Assembly: GCF_000400465.1 (NCBI RefSeq)
Contig: NW_008806286.1
Location: 2,762-66,761 of the forward strand
Source: Wallemia ichthyophaga EXF-994
Lineage: Eukaryota; Basidiomycota; Wallemiomycetes; Wallemiales; Wallemiaceae
DNA: 64,000 nucleotides
Direction of reading: 5' to 3'
Both the position numbers and the translations under genes were made by a program. Of the stretch, positions 32,911 to 43,289 are shown piece by piece. The notes under the pieces are model-generated. The model was not told the origin of the DNA. It did not search any database and saw only the letters and a program-made list of their open reading frames with translations. Position 1 is the stretch's first letter; each line of letters opens with the position of its first letter.

Positions 32911-34113
32911 TCAGAAACTCCCCAGTATTTCGTCTTCCGCCCATACACTATCGTGTCGCTTGGGGAAACAGCTGAGGAGCGCGGCAATGCGCCCCTTATT
33001 GGCCTGCTGCCGCGCGCGCACATCGCGGTCGAGATACCGAAAGATCATCGCAAATCTGATTATTGCGTCGCGCGTGTCCATGAGGAGGTGGTGAGCGTGA
33101 GTGTGAGTAGGTGTATGAGAGGGGGCATTATTGTTTGCGTCATTCGGTCTGTCTGTGTAGTCTGCTTTCACCTCCTGACTACTATGCACATTAGTGTGCC
33201 CACTGCCACTCTCACCTTTCATGCGTTTGCTGTTGTTAGCTGTAGCATCACCGTCACCGCTCACACTCCTGCTTCTCTTGCCCGGCTGCAGCGCCTGATC
33301 GCCATTGTCATGTCCATCACTCACATCGGCACTGACATCCACGCCAAACGCGCCAAGCCATCGTTGATCCTGCCAGTTGATGTCTCTATAAGTCCCACTG
33401 AGATAGGCCTCGTCAGCAACAGCGCTAGGGAGGGTAAAAGCGACGAGAGCTACGACGAGGGGAGGGTAAGAGAGGGCAATATTAGAGCGCATGCTATCAT
33501 TTAGCACGGCATGCATCATGACCACATCGAAGCGTTTGAGCTGTAAGGAGCGAGCAGCGTCTACGATTAGCGGGAAAGGCTGCCGCACCGCGAGGTCGAA
33601 CGTAAGAGTGCGCAAGAGGGTAATTTCGCAACTCAGCATGTTTTCCTGTAACCGCACTACATCAGGCTCGTCCTTGATATGCATTGGCTCCTTATCGCGC
33701 ATAGCCCTTCCTTGGGCCTTAGCGGTGTCTGAGCGGTGTTTGAAGACGGCGAGTGCAGCCAACTGCGTGACGTGCTTCATGGCGTCTTGCGCTTTGCATG
33801 CGAGGAAAAGACACGTGAGTGCGGTTTGCTGCTTTCGTGTGAGCTGATGCATACGCTTACTCGGATGTATCTAAGTGTAGCCCACCTCCACATCGTGCTG
33901 CTGGAGCGATTTGCGCATATAGAATCTGTGGAAATATAAACACGCATTGTAGAGACTGTCGCTGCGTACGCGCGCCGTTACCCCGATTCGCAGAAGCCAG
34001 TTCACGCCGCGGATTCGGTCGCGGAGTTCGTCGGATGCGCTCAGCCCAGCAGCCACGCTCGGCGTGTGGAGCACCTCCTCATCGCTGAATATCCACTGGT
34101 CGCGGCGTGCCAT
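32911..34113 (-). CDS. C-type cyclin (cyclin K/T, Ctk2-like)
   Basis: Regulatory partner of a transcriptional CDK that phosphorylates the RNA polymerase II tail. Exons on the minus strand are 34113-33886 and 33828-32911 (57-nt intron), giving 381 aa. The cyclin box starts QWIFSDEEVLHTPS and has NACLYFHRFYMRKS and, across the splice, TALTCLFLACKAQD. A second cyclin fold follows (LLRTLTFDLAVRQPFP). The C-terminal part is a low-complexity linker (SRSVSGDGDATANNS) with Thr/His repeats. Cyclin K/T against Ctk2 is not resolved. Head to head with the phosphatase gene, 46 bp between starts. Confidence 0.82.
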
Positions 34114-34139
34114 TTGAGTGATTTGAGTGATTTGAGTGG
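34113..34139. repeat. Three tandem 9-bp units in a divergent promoter
   Basis: The unit tttgagtga occurs at 34113-34121, 34122-34130 and, with one change at the end, 34131-34139. It fills most of the 46 bp between the cyclin and phosphatase start codons and touches the cyclin ATG. Confidence 0.8.
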
Positions 34140-34159
34140 ACGTCGATGTGCAAGAGGTT

Positions 34160-34892
34160 ATGGCCAGGCAGAGTACTTTAAATTTCGCACGTAGTGGTGC
34201 GCATGGCGCTGGACGCAGTCGCGTTTCTTGGAAGCATCACCAGCTCGCCAACGATATCAGCAGTCGCTTCCACACCGTTCTCTTTGGCGTGGCGGGCGAA
34301 TTCACTGCAAGCACTCAAATAGCGGCTTTTGATCTCGATGGTACCCTCATTAGACCCAAGAGCGGTTTGAAATTTCCTAGAAACGCGGCTGATTGGTCGC
34401 TGTTGCGCAGAGATACCAAAGAGCGCCTGAATACACTTATACAGACTGGATATGCTATTGTCATTATAAGCAACCAGAATTATTCTGGCAGACCAGCCAA
34501 ATTGGAGGAGTGGCAGGTTAAAATGGGTGCAATTGCAGAGAGGGTGGGTGAGCGTGGAGGGCGCAACGGAGGCATTTAACACATCTCACACCTCTCAGCT
34601 CCACGATGTCCCATTCATTTGCATCGCAGCTACAACTAAAGACGAGAATAGGAAACCAGATACGGGAATGTGGGGGTGTTTACAGGCTTATTTCGAGAGC
34701 TTGGGATGTGTTAGACCAGGTGGGCTGAATTTTCTTGCAGTAGCTTTCTAACAAACCATCTAAGACACAAAAGAAAGCTTCTTTGTTGGCGATGCTGCTG
34801 GTAGACGCGGAGATCACTCTGCTGACGACAAGAACTTTGCAAAGAACGCTGAATTGCGTTTCTACACGCCTGAGGAGTATTTTGACGCGTAA
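34160..34892 (+). CDS. TPP1: DNA 3'-phosphatase (PNKP phosphatase domain)
   Basis: HAD-family enzyme that removes 3'-phosphates at DNA breaks. Exons are 34160-34543, 34599-34719 and 34765-34892 (introns 55 and 45 nt), giving 210 aa. The catalytic motif is IAAFDLDGTLIRPKSG with two Asp residues, followed by IVIISNQNYSG, RKPDTGMWGCLQAY and ESFFVGDAAGRRGDHSADDK, the conserved PNKP blocks. There is no kinase domain, as in yeast Tpp1. An N-terminal STLNFA stretch resembles a PIP-like or ligase-binding tail but is not conclusive. ATG 34160 is the first in frame. Confidence 0.9.
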
Positions 34893-35246
34893 ATATGTGG
34901 TAACGAGACGTGAATAAAGGGTAGACAAATGCTTAAATATAGGGCAAACATACGCGTAAATATAGGACGAACATTAAATATAACATACCTTTATTAAGAT
35001 TGCTAAGGACTACAAGCGTGATCAAAAGCGGAATATTTTAAAAGCAATTCTGAACGAGTTGGCAATAAACGTCGACTCTTGAAGCGGGTGCGACTTGACT
35101 GAGAAATTCTAGGCGTTTGAGTGATAATTTCGCTGCAATCTCACTTGATGCACATTTGAGACATACCCACGACCACACCTGCTAGGCGGAACCCGAGTAT
35201 AAAGGCTACATATACTCAGCTATCTCATCATTATTACTCCTATCTA
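34893..35246. other. Intergenic region
   Basis: About 350 bp. Short direct repeats occur near 34920-34975 (aaatataggrcraacat type). A TATA-like tataaagg near 35199 could serve the following unclear gene. Confidence 0.45.
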
Positions 35247-36077
35247 TTGATATTCTTTTTGTACAATATCACAGATGAAAGCCGGTATGACACAGGTTAT
35301 TCAGATACCATCGTCAAAACAAAATACCTAAGGGCAAACAAGTCAAATGACTACAAACATCAAGAACATGGTCCAAGATACCAGTCTGGGCCCCGTTCTG
35401 TGACTCTTGCCGAATTCAACAAACATAAACACAAAGTTGAAAAAGTACATGAAGAGAATAATAATCCAAAATGAGAAGACTGCTCAATATTCTATGTTTA
35501 ACCTACATCAACTCAGCCAGTTGGAGTAGATCAGCCAATCAACTTAGGATTGCAAGCATCAAACTACATTGTCGATTTCAGTGGAAAAGAGAAACATAGT
35601 AGTAAGCTTGTCTTTTACGGGAAAAACAGTGCAATTGAAGCATGTAGTACTTCGAGTATGTTGTCCACTTGTCAAGACAGTCAGGACGGTAAAGAAGCCA
35701 ATGGCAAGCTACTTCTGCTTGTTTGATTACGTCGATAAAGCAGTTTGTGCTATAGAACACAGAAATACATGACTCAATAAAAGAGCTTTTGAACATGGAA
35801 ATTTAACTCACCTCTACTGAAATTATCCAGTCTAATCAAAGAGCACAGCTCACCGATTCGTTCAGCCACCTATAAGGCTACAGAAGGCATCAGTACTTTT
35901 GAGGAGGCTTTTCAATCAGAAACCCCAATGCAAAATATCTCGTTAGATTTGATTCAAAGGAATGAAGCCGCTGTTTCGGAGGGCATTCACCAAGACAGTC
36001 GTACAGTGTCAAAAGCCATGGCTATAGTCGCTAACGCGAGGGCACTCCAACAAGTTAAAAAAAATAATCATTTATAA
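35247..36077 (+). CDS. Possible spliced gene of unknown function, model incomplete
   Basis: Three open stretches with coding-like composition lie in order on the plus strand. The first (35247 to about 35443) includes ITDESRYDTGYSDTIVK and SVTLAEFNKHKHKVEK. The second (about 35519-35728) includes PINLGLQASNYIVDF and KLVFYGKNSAIEACS. The third (about 35840-36077) includes GISTFEEAFQSETPMQN and HQDSRTVSKAMAIVANARA and ends at TAA 36075-36077. A GTACAT...CTCAG intron joins the first two in phase. I cannot define the start or the second junction. It may be a real lineage-specific gene or a decaying one. Confidence 0.35.
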
Positions 36078-36129
36078 GACAATACAGATGCAGTATCTAC
36101 TAGTACAGAGTTTAAGCGTGGTGATAGGT

Positions 36130-36552
36130 TTAAAGGTCTTGAGAATCGATGCCTTCGCCCTTCTTGGTCTTTGATGGAAGAAGTTCGGTGTGGATGTTTG
36201 GAATGACACCACCTTGTGAGATGGTTACGTGGCCAAGGAGCTTGTTGAGCTCATCGTCGTTTCTGATGGCCAATTGCAAGTGACGAGGGATGATACGCGA
36301 CTTCTTGTTATCACGTGCAGCGTTACCAGCTAATTCGAGGATCTCTGCAGCGAGGTATTCCAATACAGCAGCCAAGTAGACTGGGGCACCAGCACCGATA
36401 CGTTGGGCGTAGTTACCATTCTTCAAGTGTCTGTGGATACGTCCGACTGGGAATTGAAGACCAGCCTTTGAGGAACGAGAGCGACCTGCGTCAATTGCGC
36501 CTGCCTTTCCACCTGATTTACCGCCTGATTTGCCACCGACTTGTTGAGACAT
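36130..36552 (-). CDS. HTA1: Histone H2A
   Basis: Core histone, intronless, 140 aa. It has [39 protein letters not shown] and [20 protein letters not shown]. The [14 protein letters not shown] region marks canonical H2A, not H2A.Z. The C-terminus ends SQDL, the H2A.X-type SQ motif phosphorylated after DNA damage in fungi. The N-terminus is GlyLys-rich ([13 protein letters not shown]). It is paired head to head with H2B. Confidence 0.97.
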   Translation of the reverse strand: MSQQVGGKSGGKSGGKAGAIDAGRSRSSKAGLQFPVGRIHRHLKNGNYAQRIGAGAPVYLAAVLEYLAAEILELAGNAARDNKKSRIIPRHLQLAIRNDDELNKLLGHVTISQGGVIPNIHTELLPSKTKKGEGIDSQDL

Positions 36553-36913
36553 TGTAGTTTTTTTGAAGTAGTTGTCGTGTTGATGAACAAGCCGTGAAAT
36601 TGGTTTAATTTTTATAGGCGCGTAAATTCTGGCGCGTCATCGTTGTCGACAGAAACTGATCTCGGTGATCTGAGCAAGAAGTGGGCGGAGGAGCGTGCGA
36701 AAAACATATTCTTGAGGGCTGCAATTAGCTCGATTTATTGGTGTAAAGCAATTGTTTATTTTCGGAATTTAGGTATTTGATTTTACACCAAGATCATTCT
36801 GATGAGCGATCAATTGATTTCAATTATGATACGTCGCCAAACGCGCGTGGTATAAATAATTTGGGTGCGCGCTCTTAACTGCCTACAACAAAACAAATAC
36901 ATCAAACTAGATC
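36553..36913. promoter_or_regulatory. Shared H2A-H2B divergent promoter
   Basis: 361 bp between the two histone start codons. TATA boxes face both ways (reverse-strand CCTATAAAAA near 36609-36618 for H2A; tataaata at 36851-36858 for H2B). GGCGCGT occurs at 36617-36623 and 36631-36637, and related cgcgcgt at 36842-36848 beside the H2B TATA box, so GCGCGT may be the histone coordination element here. Confidence 0.6.
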
Positions 36914-37345
36914 ATGGCACCAAAATCAGCAGAAAAGAAGCCAGTCTCCACCGCTGGCAAGGCCCCAGCCTCTGCCACCAAGCAACCTCAAGAGGGTGGT
37001 AAGAAGACAGCTAAGGCTCCAAAGGCTGACGGCGGCGACAAGAAAAAGTCGAACAAGTCCCGCAAGGAAACATACTCGTCGTACATCTACAAGGTCCTTA
37101 AGCAGGTCCACCCAGACACTGGTATTTCCAACAAGGCTATGAGTGTCCTCAACTCGTTTGTCAACGACCTCTTCGAAAGAGTTGCTTCAGAAGCCTCCAA
37201 ACTCGCATCTTACAACAAGAAGTCCACTATCTCATCCAGAGAAATTCAAACCTCTGTCCGTCTCATTCTCCCTGGTGAACTTTCAAAGCACGCCATTTCC
37301 GAAGGTACCAAGTCCGTTACCAAGTTCTCCTCATCCAAGGCTTAA
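36914..37345 (+). CDS. HTB1: Histone H2B
   Basis: Core histone, intronless, 143 aa. A Lys/Ala-rich N-terminal tail is followed by the histone fold: [58 protein letters not shown] and EGTKSVTKF. The C-terminal Lys in SVTKF is the conserved ubiquitylation site region. Divergent from H2A. Confidence 0.97.
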   Translation: MAPKSAEKKPVSTAGKAPASATKQPQEGGKKTAKAPKADGGDKKKSNKSRKETYSSYIYKVLKQVHPDTGISNKAMSVLNSFVNDLFERVASEASKLASYNKKSTISSREIQTSVRLILPGELSKHAISEGTKSVTKFSSSKA

Positions 37346-37961
37346 TTTCCACATTTCTGTAATTTCTATATATGTATTATTATTGCATCTATTTAAGCGT
37401 TTGTGTTGGTTTGTGTTGGTTGGAGTATATTCTACACGCAACTTTAAATGTGAGATCATATTCTAAGAATGTGATAGAGTATAATATGCCATCTAAATAA
37501 GTGATATACACGCGTTTAACAGGCGTTTACTCGCGTTTGAACAATCCACGCTTTTGGATGTACTCAAATGGACGCATTGTCTCGGTATTTGAGAGGATTT
37601 GGAGCGTTTAGTACTCAAGTAACACTCGCTCAATGCACCCACGCTTTCCGTCCTCCCCCCCCGCCGCACTCCAACAAGCACAACGCAACTCTGTGGATAT
37701 TCAAGCTGAGGAGGTAGGAAAAGCGTGAGCATATCAAGGCACATGAGATAATTATGTTAGATGTATTTTTGTATGCAAATTGACATCACAATCTGCCTCA
37801 TACAGCACACACAACACTCCATATATCAATTGAGATGATTGAATAAATAAGCAAAAATCTTTGAGCTGCCTTGAATACACACAGCGATTTAAAGATCATA
37901 CCAATCCCCATATTCCTTCCAAATCCCCCTCACACCTCCTCAAACTGTCTTCCACACCGTC
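37346..37961. other. Intergenic region
   Basis: About 615 bp with no supported gene. It contains gtgttggttt repeats near 37400 and a C-run with ccgccgcac near 37655. It holds the H2B 3' end and the TRL1 promoter. Confidence 0.5.
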
Positions 37962-40563
37962 ATGAGCGGATTCGACGGATTAGGCGCATCAGACGCATCA
38001 GACGCATCAGTATTGGCCCAGTTGCATGCACTCAGCCTCCACGACAAGCCAATAGTGCGTCAAACTGAGCACACACTTGCACACGCATCCGGCACACCCA
38101 GCGTACCCAGCACCATAACATCATGGAAGATGAATGAGCACCAATACGCCAAATCCCCTAGTCCCTTCCCGACGCTAGCTCGGGGGCTATTCACGCAAGG
38201 CGAGCGTATAATCGTGCGTGGCTACGACAAATTCTTCAACGTCGACGAGGTGCCCTGGACGAGTTGGGGTGCGATAGAGAGCACAACAGCGCCGCCATAC
38301 GTCCTGACGTTTAAAGAGAACGGTTGCATAATCTTTATAGCCGCGTTGACGCGCTCGAAAGTGGTAGTGACGAGCAAGCACGCGCTGGGTGGGCCGAGTG
38401 AGCAAGCGGCTGCAGCGGGAGTGGAAGAGTCGCATGCACAGGTGGGAGAGCGGTGGCTGGCAGCGCATCTGCAGCGTGCACACAAGAGAGAGGCGCAGCT
38501 AGCGGAGGTGCTGTACGACCACAGCTGGACAGCCGTTGCGGAGCTGTGCGACGACTCCTTCGAGGAGCATGTGCTGGGCTATGCGCAGGAGCGCTCTGGG
38601 TTGCATCTCCACGGGCTTAATAGCAACACGGCTGCTTTCTCAACTGCGCCTTTCGACGTCGTGCAGAGCGTGGCGGAGACGTTTGGCTTCCTTCCCACTC
38701 GCGCTCGCTCCTTTTCCTCCCTCGAGCGTGTGCGCGCTTTTGTGGGGAGCGTGCAGTCAGAAGGCGGGGTCGACGGCGAACCTATTGAGGGATTCGTCGT
38801 GCGGTGCCAGAATAAGAACAACGTACAGCTTAACAACACCCATCACTCTACAAACTCCTACTCCCACTCTCCTTTCTTCTTCAAAATCAAATTCGACGAG
38901 CCTTACCTGATGTACAGGGAGTGGCGGGAGATCACGCGCGGCCTGCTCGCCAAGCACGCAGAAGGCAAACTGGGGAGCGATGAAGGGGGCGTGCGCAAAT
39001 CAAGTTACCCCGACTCAGTCGTGTATCGGGACTGGGTGCGCGGGCTAATCAGGGAGCAGCCGGCTCTATTCGCGCATTTCGGTCGCAGTAAGGGGGTAAT
39101 AGCACTGCGCGAGCGATTCCTCGCCGACGTTCAGACAGGCGAGCTCCATACCAAGCTTGCCAATGTACGCGAGACATGGGGCCGGAAGCAGAAGAGCAAC
39201 GCGCAAAAAGTGAAACCGACTAAACCGAACAAGGATGAAAGGGAATTCGAGAGGACAATGATCGTCCCTATTGCGGTACCTGGCTGTGGTGGGTGTATAC
39301 GAGTTGGGCGCTGCCCTTCTCTATCTCTCTCGCACACACACACTCACACTTGCTTCCCACTCTCCAGGAAAGACTGCTGTCAGTATGGCGCTCGCTAGGC
39401 TGTACGGCTTCGGGCACACGCAGTCGGATGATGTCCAGACAAGAAAGACTGGTCCGACGTTCGAGAAGAATGTGGCGGAGCTGCTCAAGGTGCAGACACA
39501 CCCAGACACACAATCGCAATCACATGCACACTCGGTCGTCATAGCCGACCGCAACAACCACATGAAGCAGCACCGCGCGCGCTTGAACAACCTCCCCTTC
39601 GAGCAGAAACCGCCGCTGGGGCGCGTGCGCATGATAGCGCTCTACTGGCCCATGGACTCATACACGCTCAACACGGTGTTGCGCGTGTGCAGCGAGCGCG
39701 TTCAGCACCGCGGTGCGCGCCACCAATCCCTCCGACCAGATGCAGATGGCGGGCAAACGCACGAGGACGTCATTGTCAACTTCATCAACCAGTTCGAGGC
39801 GCTCGATGGGAGTGCTGAGCTGTTCGATCATGTGGTAGAGCTCGGGCTGGAAGATGACCTCGGGACGGCGACGCGAAAGGCTATCGCTGGTCTGCGAGAC
39901 GCCGGCGTCGATCTCAAGACAGTCACGCAGGATAGATTCATAGAGGTGCTCGACGACGTCGCCGTGTACGACCCGCAGTACAAACGACCTGACGAGCAGA
40001 ATGGACTCAAGAAAAAGGTGAGGTCGACCTCACCCCGGTATTTCGCCGTGGGGGTAGAGTGTAGACTTGCGGAGCTTTGTCGGGGTATTTTGCAAGGCGA
40101 AGGACAGCAGCAGGAGAGGCAGAAAGCGTTCCTCAACCACCTCGTGTCGCACGATAGAATAGCTAATGTCCCGCATATCACTCTCCTTCACCACAAGGAG
40201 ATGGAGGGCGTGAATGAGACCGTAAAAGAGGAATACGAGGAGTGCTGGAACATGTTTAGCTCCTCTGCAAACCCCATAGACTTCAAATTCAGGGTGGATG
40301 CGCTCGTCTACAATGAGCGCGTTATGGCTTTGTCACTGTCGAGCGTCAGCGTAGAGAACCCCGCTGACACGCGCGTAAAGAGCATGGTTGAGCGTGTTAT
40401 GGAGAAGAAGGTGCTGCATATCACCGTAGGCACACGCGATGCCACCGTCAATCCATTCGAGAGCAAAGCGGCGGTGGAGGAGTGGAGGCGGGGGAGTGAG
40501 CAGGTGTACGCCAGTGCGGTGCAAGGTGTCGAGCTAGGTGGCAGGCTGAGAGGAATGTTTTGA
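37962..40563 (+). CDS. TRL1: Fungal tRNA ligase (ligase, kinase and cyclic phosphodiesterase)
   Basis: Trifunctional enzyme that joins tRNA halves after intron removal and ligates HAC1-type mRNA. Exons are 37962-39288 and 39368-40563 (79-nt intron), giving 840 aa, close to the usual length. The adenylyltransferase nucleophile is Lys118 in LTFKENGCI. The P-loop PGCGKTAVSM (about residues 439-448) is split by the intron. The C-terminal phosphodiesterase has its two H-x-T motifs at about residues 712 (HITLLHH) and 793 (HITVGT). All three active sites are intact. A Ser repeat (ASDASDAS) lies near the N-terminus. Confidence 0.94.
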
Positions 40564-40923
40564 GAAAATACATGTGGATGCTCTATAGAATACATAAAAC
40601 GTGTTACACAATCTATTTGGTCGTTCGTTAGCGGGCTCACAGCTACAGCATCCACACCGCCACCACAACAGTCAGCATTACAGACATTCAACTCGCACTC
40701 CCACCCAATCAAGTTTGTACACGGGATTGTTAGCGGTGGGAGTATTATGTCCGCCCGTCTGTGTATTATCATCGTGTGTGCGCGTGTGCGTGTGCGTGTG
40801 TGCTGTTTAGCGTGCAGTACTCACTCATGGCTGTTCGGGAGCAAGAGAGAAGAATTGCACGCAGAAAGGGATAAACGCGTGAAAAACTTCAAAATAGAAA
40901 AGCAGACGAGTACAAAAGGGATT

Positions 40924-41333
40924 CTACTTTGCGAATGCTGTTGGCGTTGCAATGAGTACACGTCACCGCTCGATATACCTACTCACCCTTTACAACCTTA
41001 GCGGAGATATGTAAGAAGAATATTGAGCCAATGAACGACAAGGACAGCACGACGATGACGAACGGGTCTACCTTGAGACCGGGCGAGTCGTCGGTGTAGA
41101 GCTTGAGCATCGTCGAGGAAGAGCCACCAGCGCCAGCGGCTCTGGCTGAGTTTGGCTTGTCGAGCTGAGCTTGCTTATCGGTTCTGCGGCTGTGAGTGGC
41201 ATGAGAAGGAGTGATTGTGCGTGCTAACAGCGCACAGACCGGATAGCTGCACCGTGAGGACGAGGAGGCTGAGTGGAGGACTGTGATTGGTCGGGTGAGT
41301 CGCTAGTGCTGTCTGCGTATCGTGAATTACCAT
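40924..41333 (-). CDS. SBH1: Sec61 translocon beta subunit
   Basis: Tail-anchored subunit of the ER protein-conducting channel. Exons on the minus strand are 41333-41331 (only the ATG), 41280-41240, 41189-40987 and 40937-40924 (introns 50, 50 and 49 nt), giving 86 aa. The N-terminus is MSSTQPPRPHGAAIR; the conserved block is LKLYTDDSPGLKVDPFVIV and the tail anchor is VLSLSFIGSIFFLHISAK, ending VVKAFAK. The 5' model is supported because the splice directly after ATG gives a family-like start, while no other in-frame ATG exists nearby. The second donor (GTCTGT) is unusual. Confidence 0.85.
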
Positions 41334-41378
41334 TTCGAGGTTTGTTCGAGTCGTATTGGCAGTTCAAAGGGAACAGCG

Positions 41379-42003
41379 ATGACGACCATCAATCGAGTCC
41401 TCATTTTTGACAGCAACAAAGCGGAGCTGATTGTGGACTACAACAAGGACAGCGTGGATGTGGATGTACACAAAATAATTCACAAAATACCTCCAAATAA
41501 CTCGAAATTGAGTTACTTGTATGGGGATTATTTGGTGAATTATGAGTCTGTGGACGGGATCATATATCTGGTTATAACGCACAAAGACTTTGATAGACAG
41601 AAATCATTCGGTTTTATAAGCAAATTACAGCATTTGGATGACTTGAGTGATGATAGCGTTGCGAGCCTTCTAAACACTCCAACGCATCAGCTACACTCGA
41701 ATATAAATCAAGTAAAGCAAGTCATGATCGACAACGTCGACCAGATCATCAGTCGTGGTGACAGAATCGATAATCTCGTCGACAGGACTAATGACATGTC
41801 TTCTCAAGCTTTTGCGTTTAGAAAGAGGTCCACGATGCTGAGGAGACAGATGTGGTATAAGAACAAGCGTATCCAGCTGCTTACTGGGTTTGTTGGTGTT
41901 GTAAGTGGATTTTTCACATCTGAGTCAACTCTAATCAAACACCAAGCTGATGCTCTATTTATTCACGTCCACGTTCTGTGGGCTTTCATTGACACACTGC
42001 TAG
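41379..42003 (+). CDS. NYV1: R-SNARE of the VAMP7/Nyv1 type
   Basis: Membrane-fusion SNARE with an N-terminal longin-like part. Exons are 41379-41900 and 41947-42003 (46-nt intron, GTAAGT donor), giving 192 aa. The SNARE motif runs INQVKQVMIDNVDQIISRGD and RIDNLVDRTNDMSSQAFAF, with Arg (ISRGD) at the zero layer. RRQMWYKNKRIQ precedes the membrane anchor, which is completed by the second exon (GFVGVLMLYLFTSTFCGLSL). Without splicing the frame would run into an unrelated tail. Divergent from SBH1, 45 bp between starts. VAMP7-type against vacuolar Nyv1-type is not decided. Confidence 0.85.
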
Positions 42004-42125
42004 CGTTGCTGGTGTTTATACTTGCACCTAATTGTACAATACCTTCCTTCAACTTGAACATCATTTCGACGTATAAGTTGGCTAAATTGACTGGTTCGTG
42101 TTTGTTGAGAGGATCGCAGCTGAGA

Positions 42126-43252
42126 ATGAATTTCATTACTTGTGAGCGCAGTGTGTAGCCCCCGAAACCCAACTCACTCCACAGCTCCCTCACAAACGAC
42201 TCCAAAGAGACTTAATCCGCTCAGGCTACACACCTCACTCCCAACGCTCTCTCCTACCGAACAGGGCAAGCGTATAGCTGCATATGCCGCTGTGGATGCC
42301 AACGTCAGCTTGGATTCGAGGGTGTGTTCTGTGCTACCCGCGAGAGTGCACCTACTAACAGCTCCCACTCAGGTAATAGGCATAGGCTCTGGCAGCACTG
42401 TCCCGTATGTCATAGAGAGGATCGTCCAGCAAGGAGAAGCCAACGTGCAGCGGGTGTTTATTCCAACCGGTAAGTGGCTGTGCTGGGCTTAACACAGTAT
42501 TACAACAAGACACACGCAGGCTTCCAATCGAAACAACTTATCGTGCAAAACGACCTCGTTCTCGGCGACGTCGACCAATACCCCGCGATAGACGTGACAC
42601 TCGACGGTGCCGATGAGGTGGACGGCAACCTCAACGCTTTGAAGGGCGGCGGTGCTTGTCACCTGCGGGAGAAGGTACTGGCGGAGGCCGCCAATATGTG
42701 GGATTGCACGCACACACACACACACTCACACTCACACTCACACACTCTCAGCTTCGTCATCGTCGCCGACGAGCGCAAGAACAGCAAACTGCTCGGAACG
42801 ACTTGGACGCAAGGTGTGCCTATCGAAGTAGCCCCGTTCGCGTATGCGAAAGTGCTGCAGAATGTGCAAAAACTAGGCGCTATGCGGCCCACTCTGCGGA
42901 TGGGGGTGAGAAAGGCAGGACCCGTGGTAACTGATAATGGTGGGCTCAGCTTAGCGTAGTGGTTTCTGACGCTGACACACTCCACTCCCAGCAAACTTTG
43001 TCATAGATGCGCCGTTCAGCGAGAGCTACTACCGCGATCCCAAGGAACTGCTTATGCGGATCAAGATGCTGACAGGTGTGGTGGAAGTGGGGTTGTTTTG
43101 CGGGGTGAGTTGAAGCGCATCGTCGTGCTCTTTGGTCTGACTCGCATACTTGATAGATGGCTAAAGCTGCTTACTTCGGCTACTCGAATGGCTCAGTACT
43201 CATCCGCTCCGCTGATGGCACCGTTTGCGAGCAGGCCAGTACGCGCGAGTGA
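42126..43252 (+). CDS. RKI1: Ribose-5-phosphate isomerase A
   Basis: Pentose phosphate pathway enzyme that interconverts ribose-5- and ribulose-5-phosphate. Seven exons: 42126-42141, 42185-42321, 42373-42469, 42520-42697, 42752-42939, 42992-43104 and 43157-43252, giving 274 aa. All junctions keep the family sequence: GKRIAAYAAVD, VIGIGSGSTVPYVIERI, IDVTLDGADEVDGN, LKGGGACHLREKVLAEAA, NFVIDAPF and VVEVGLF. The first exon (16 nt) is inferred from a good donor, because no ATG lies in frame otherwise. A GTGAGT at 43249 overlaps the stop, so a longer alternative 3' splice form is possible. One intron holds CA repeats. Confidence 0.88.
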
Positions 43253-43289
43253 GTGGTGCTTGGGGCGCTGCTGCATGGTTACGGGGACT

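Noticed and set aside
41963-42205. An 80-aa minus-strand gene
   Set aside because: It overlaps the last NYV1 exon and the first isomerase exons on the other strand, has no family, and is explained as a shadow frame.
42698-42751. A CA-rich stretch as a functional microsatellite or CRISPR-like repeat
   Set aside because: It is the pyrimidine-poor body of an isomerase intron. No spaced repeats of CRISPR type exist anywhere in the window.
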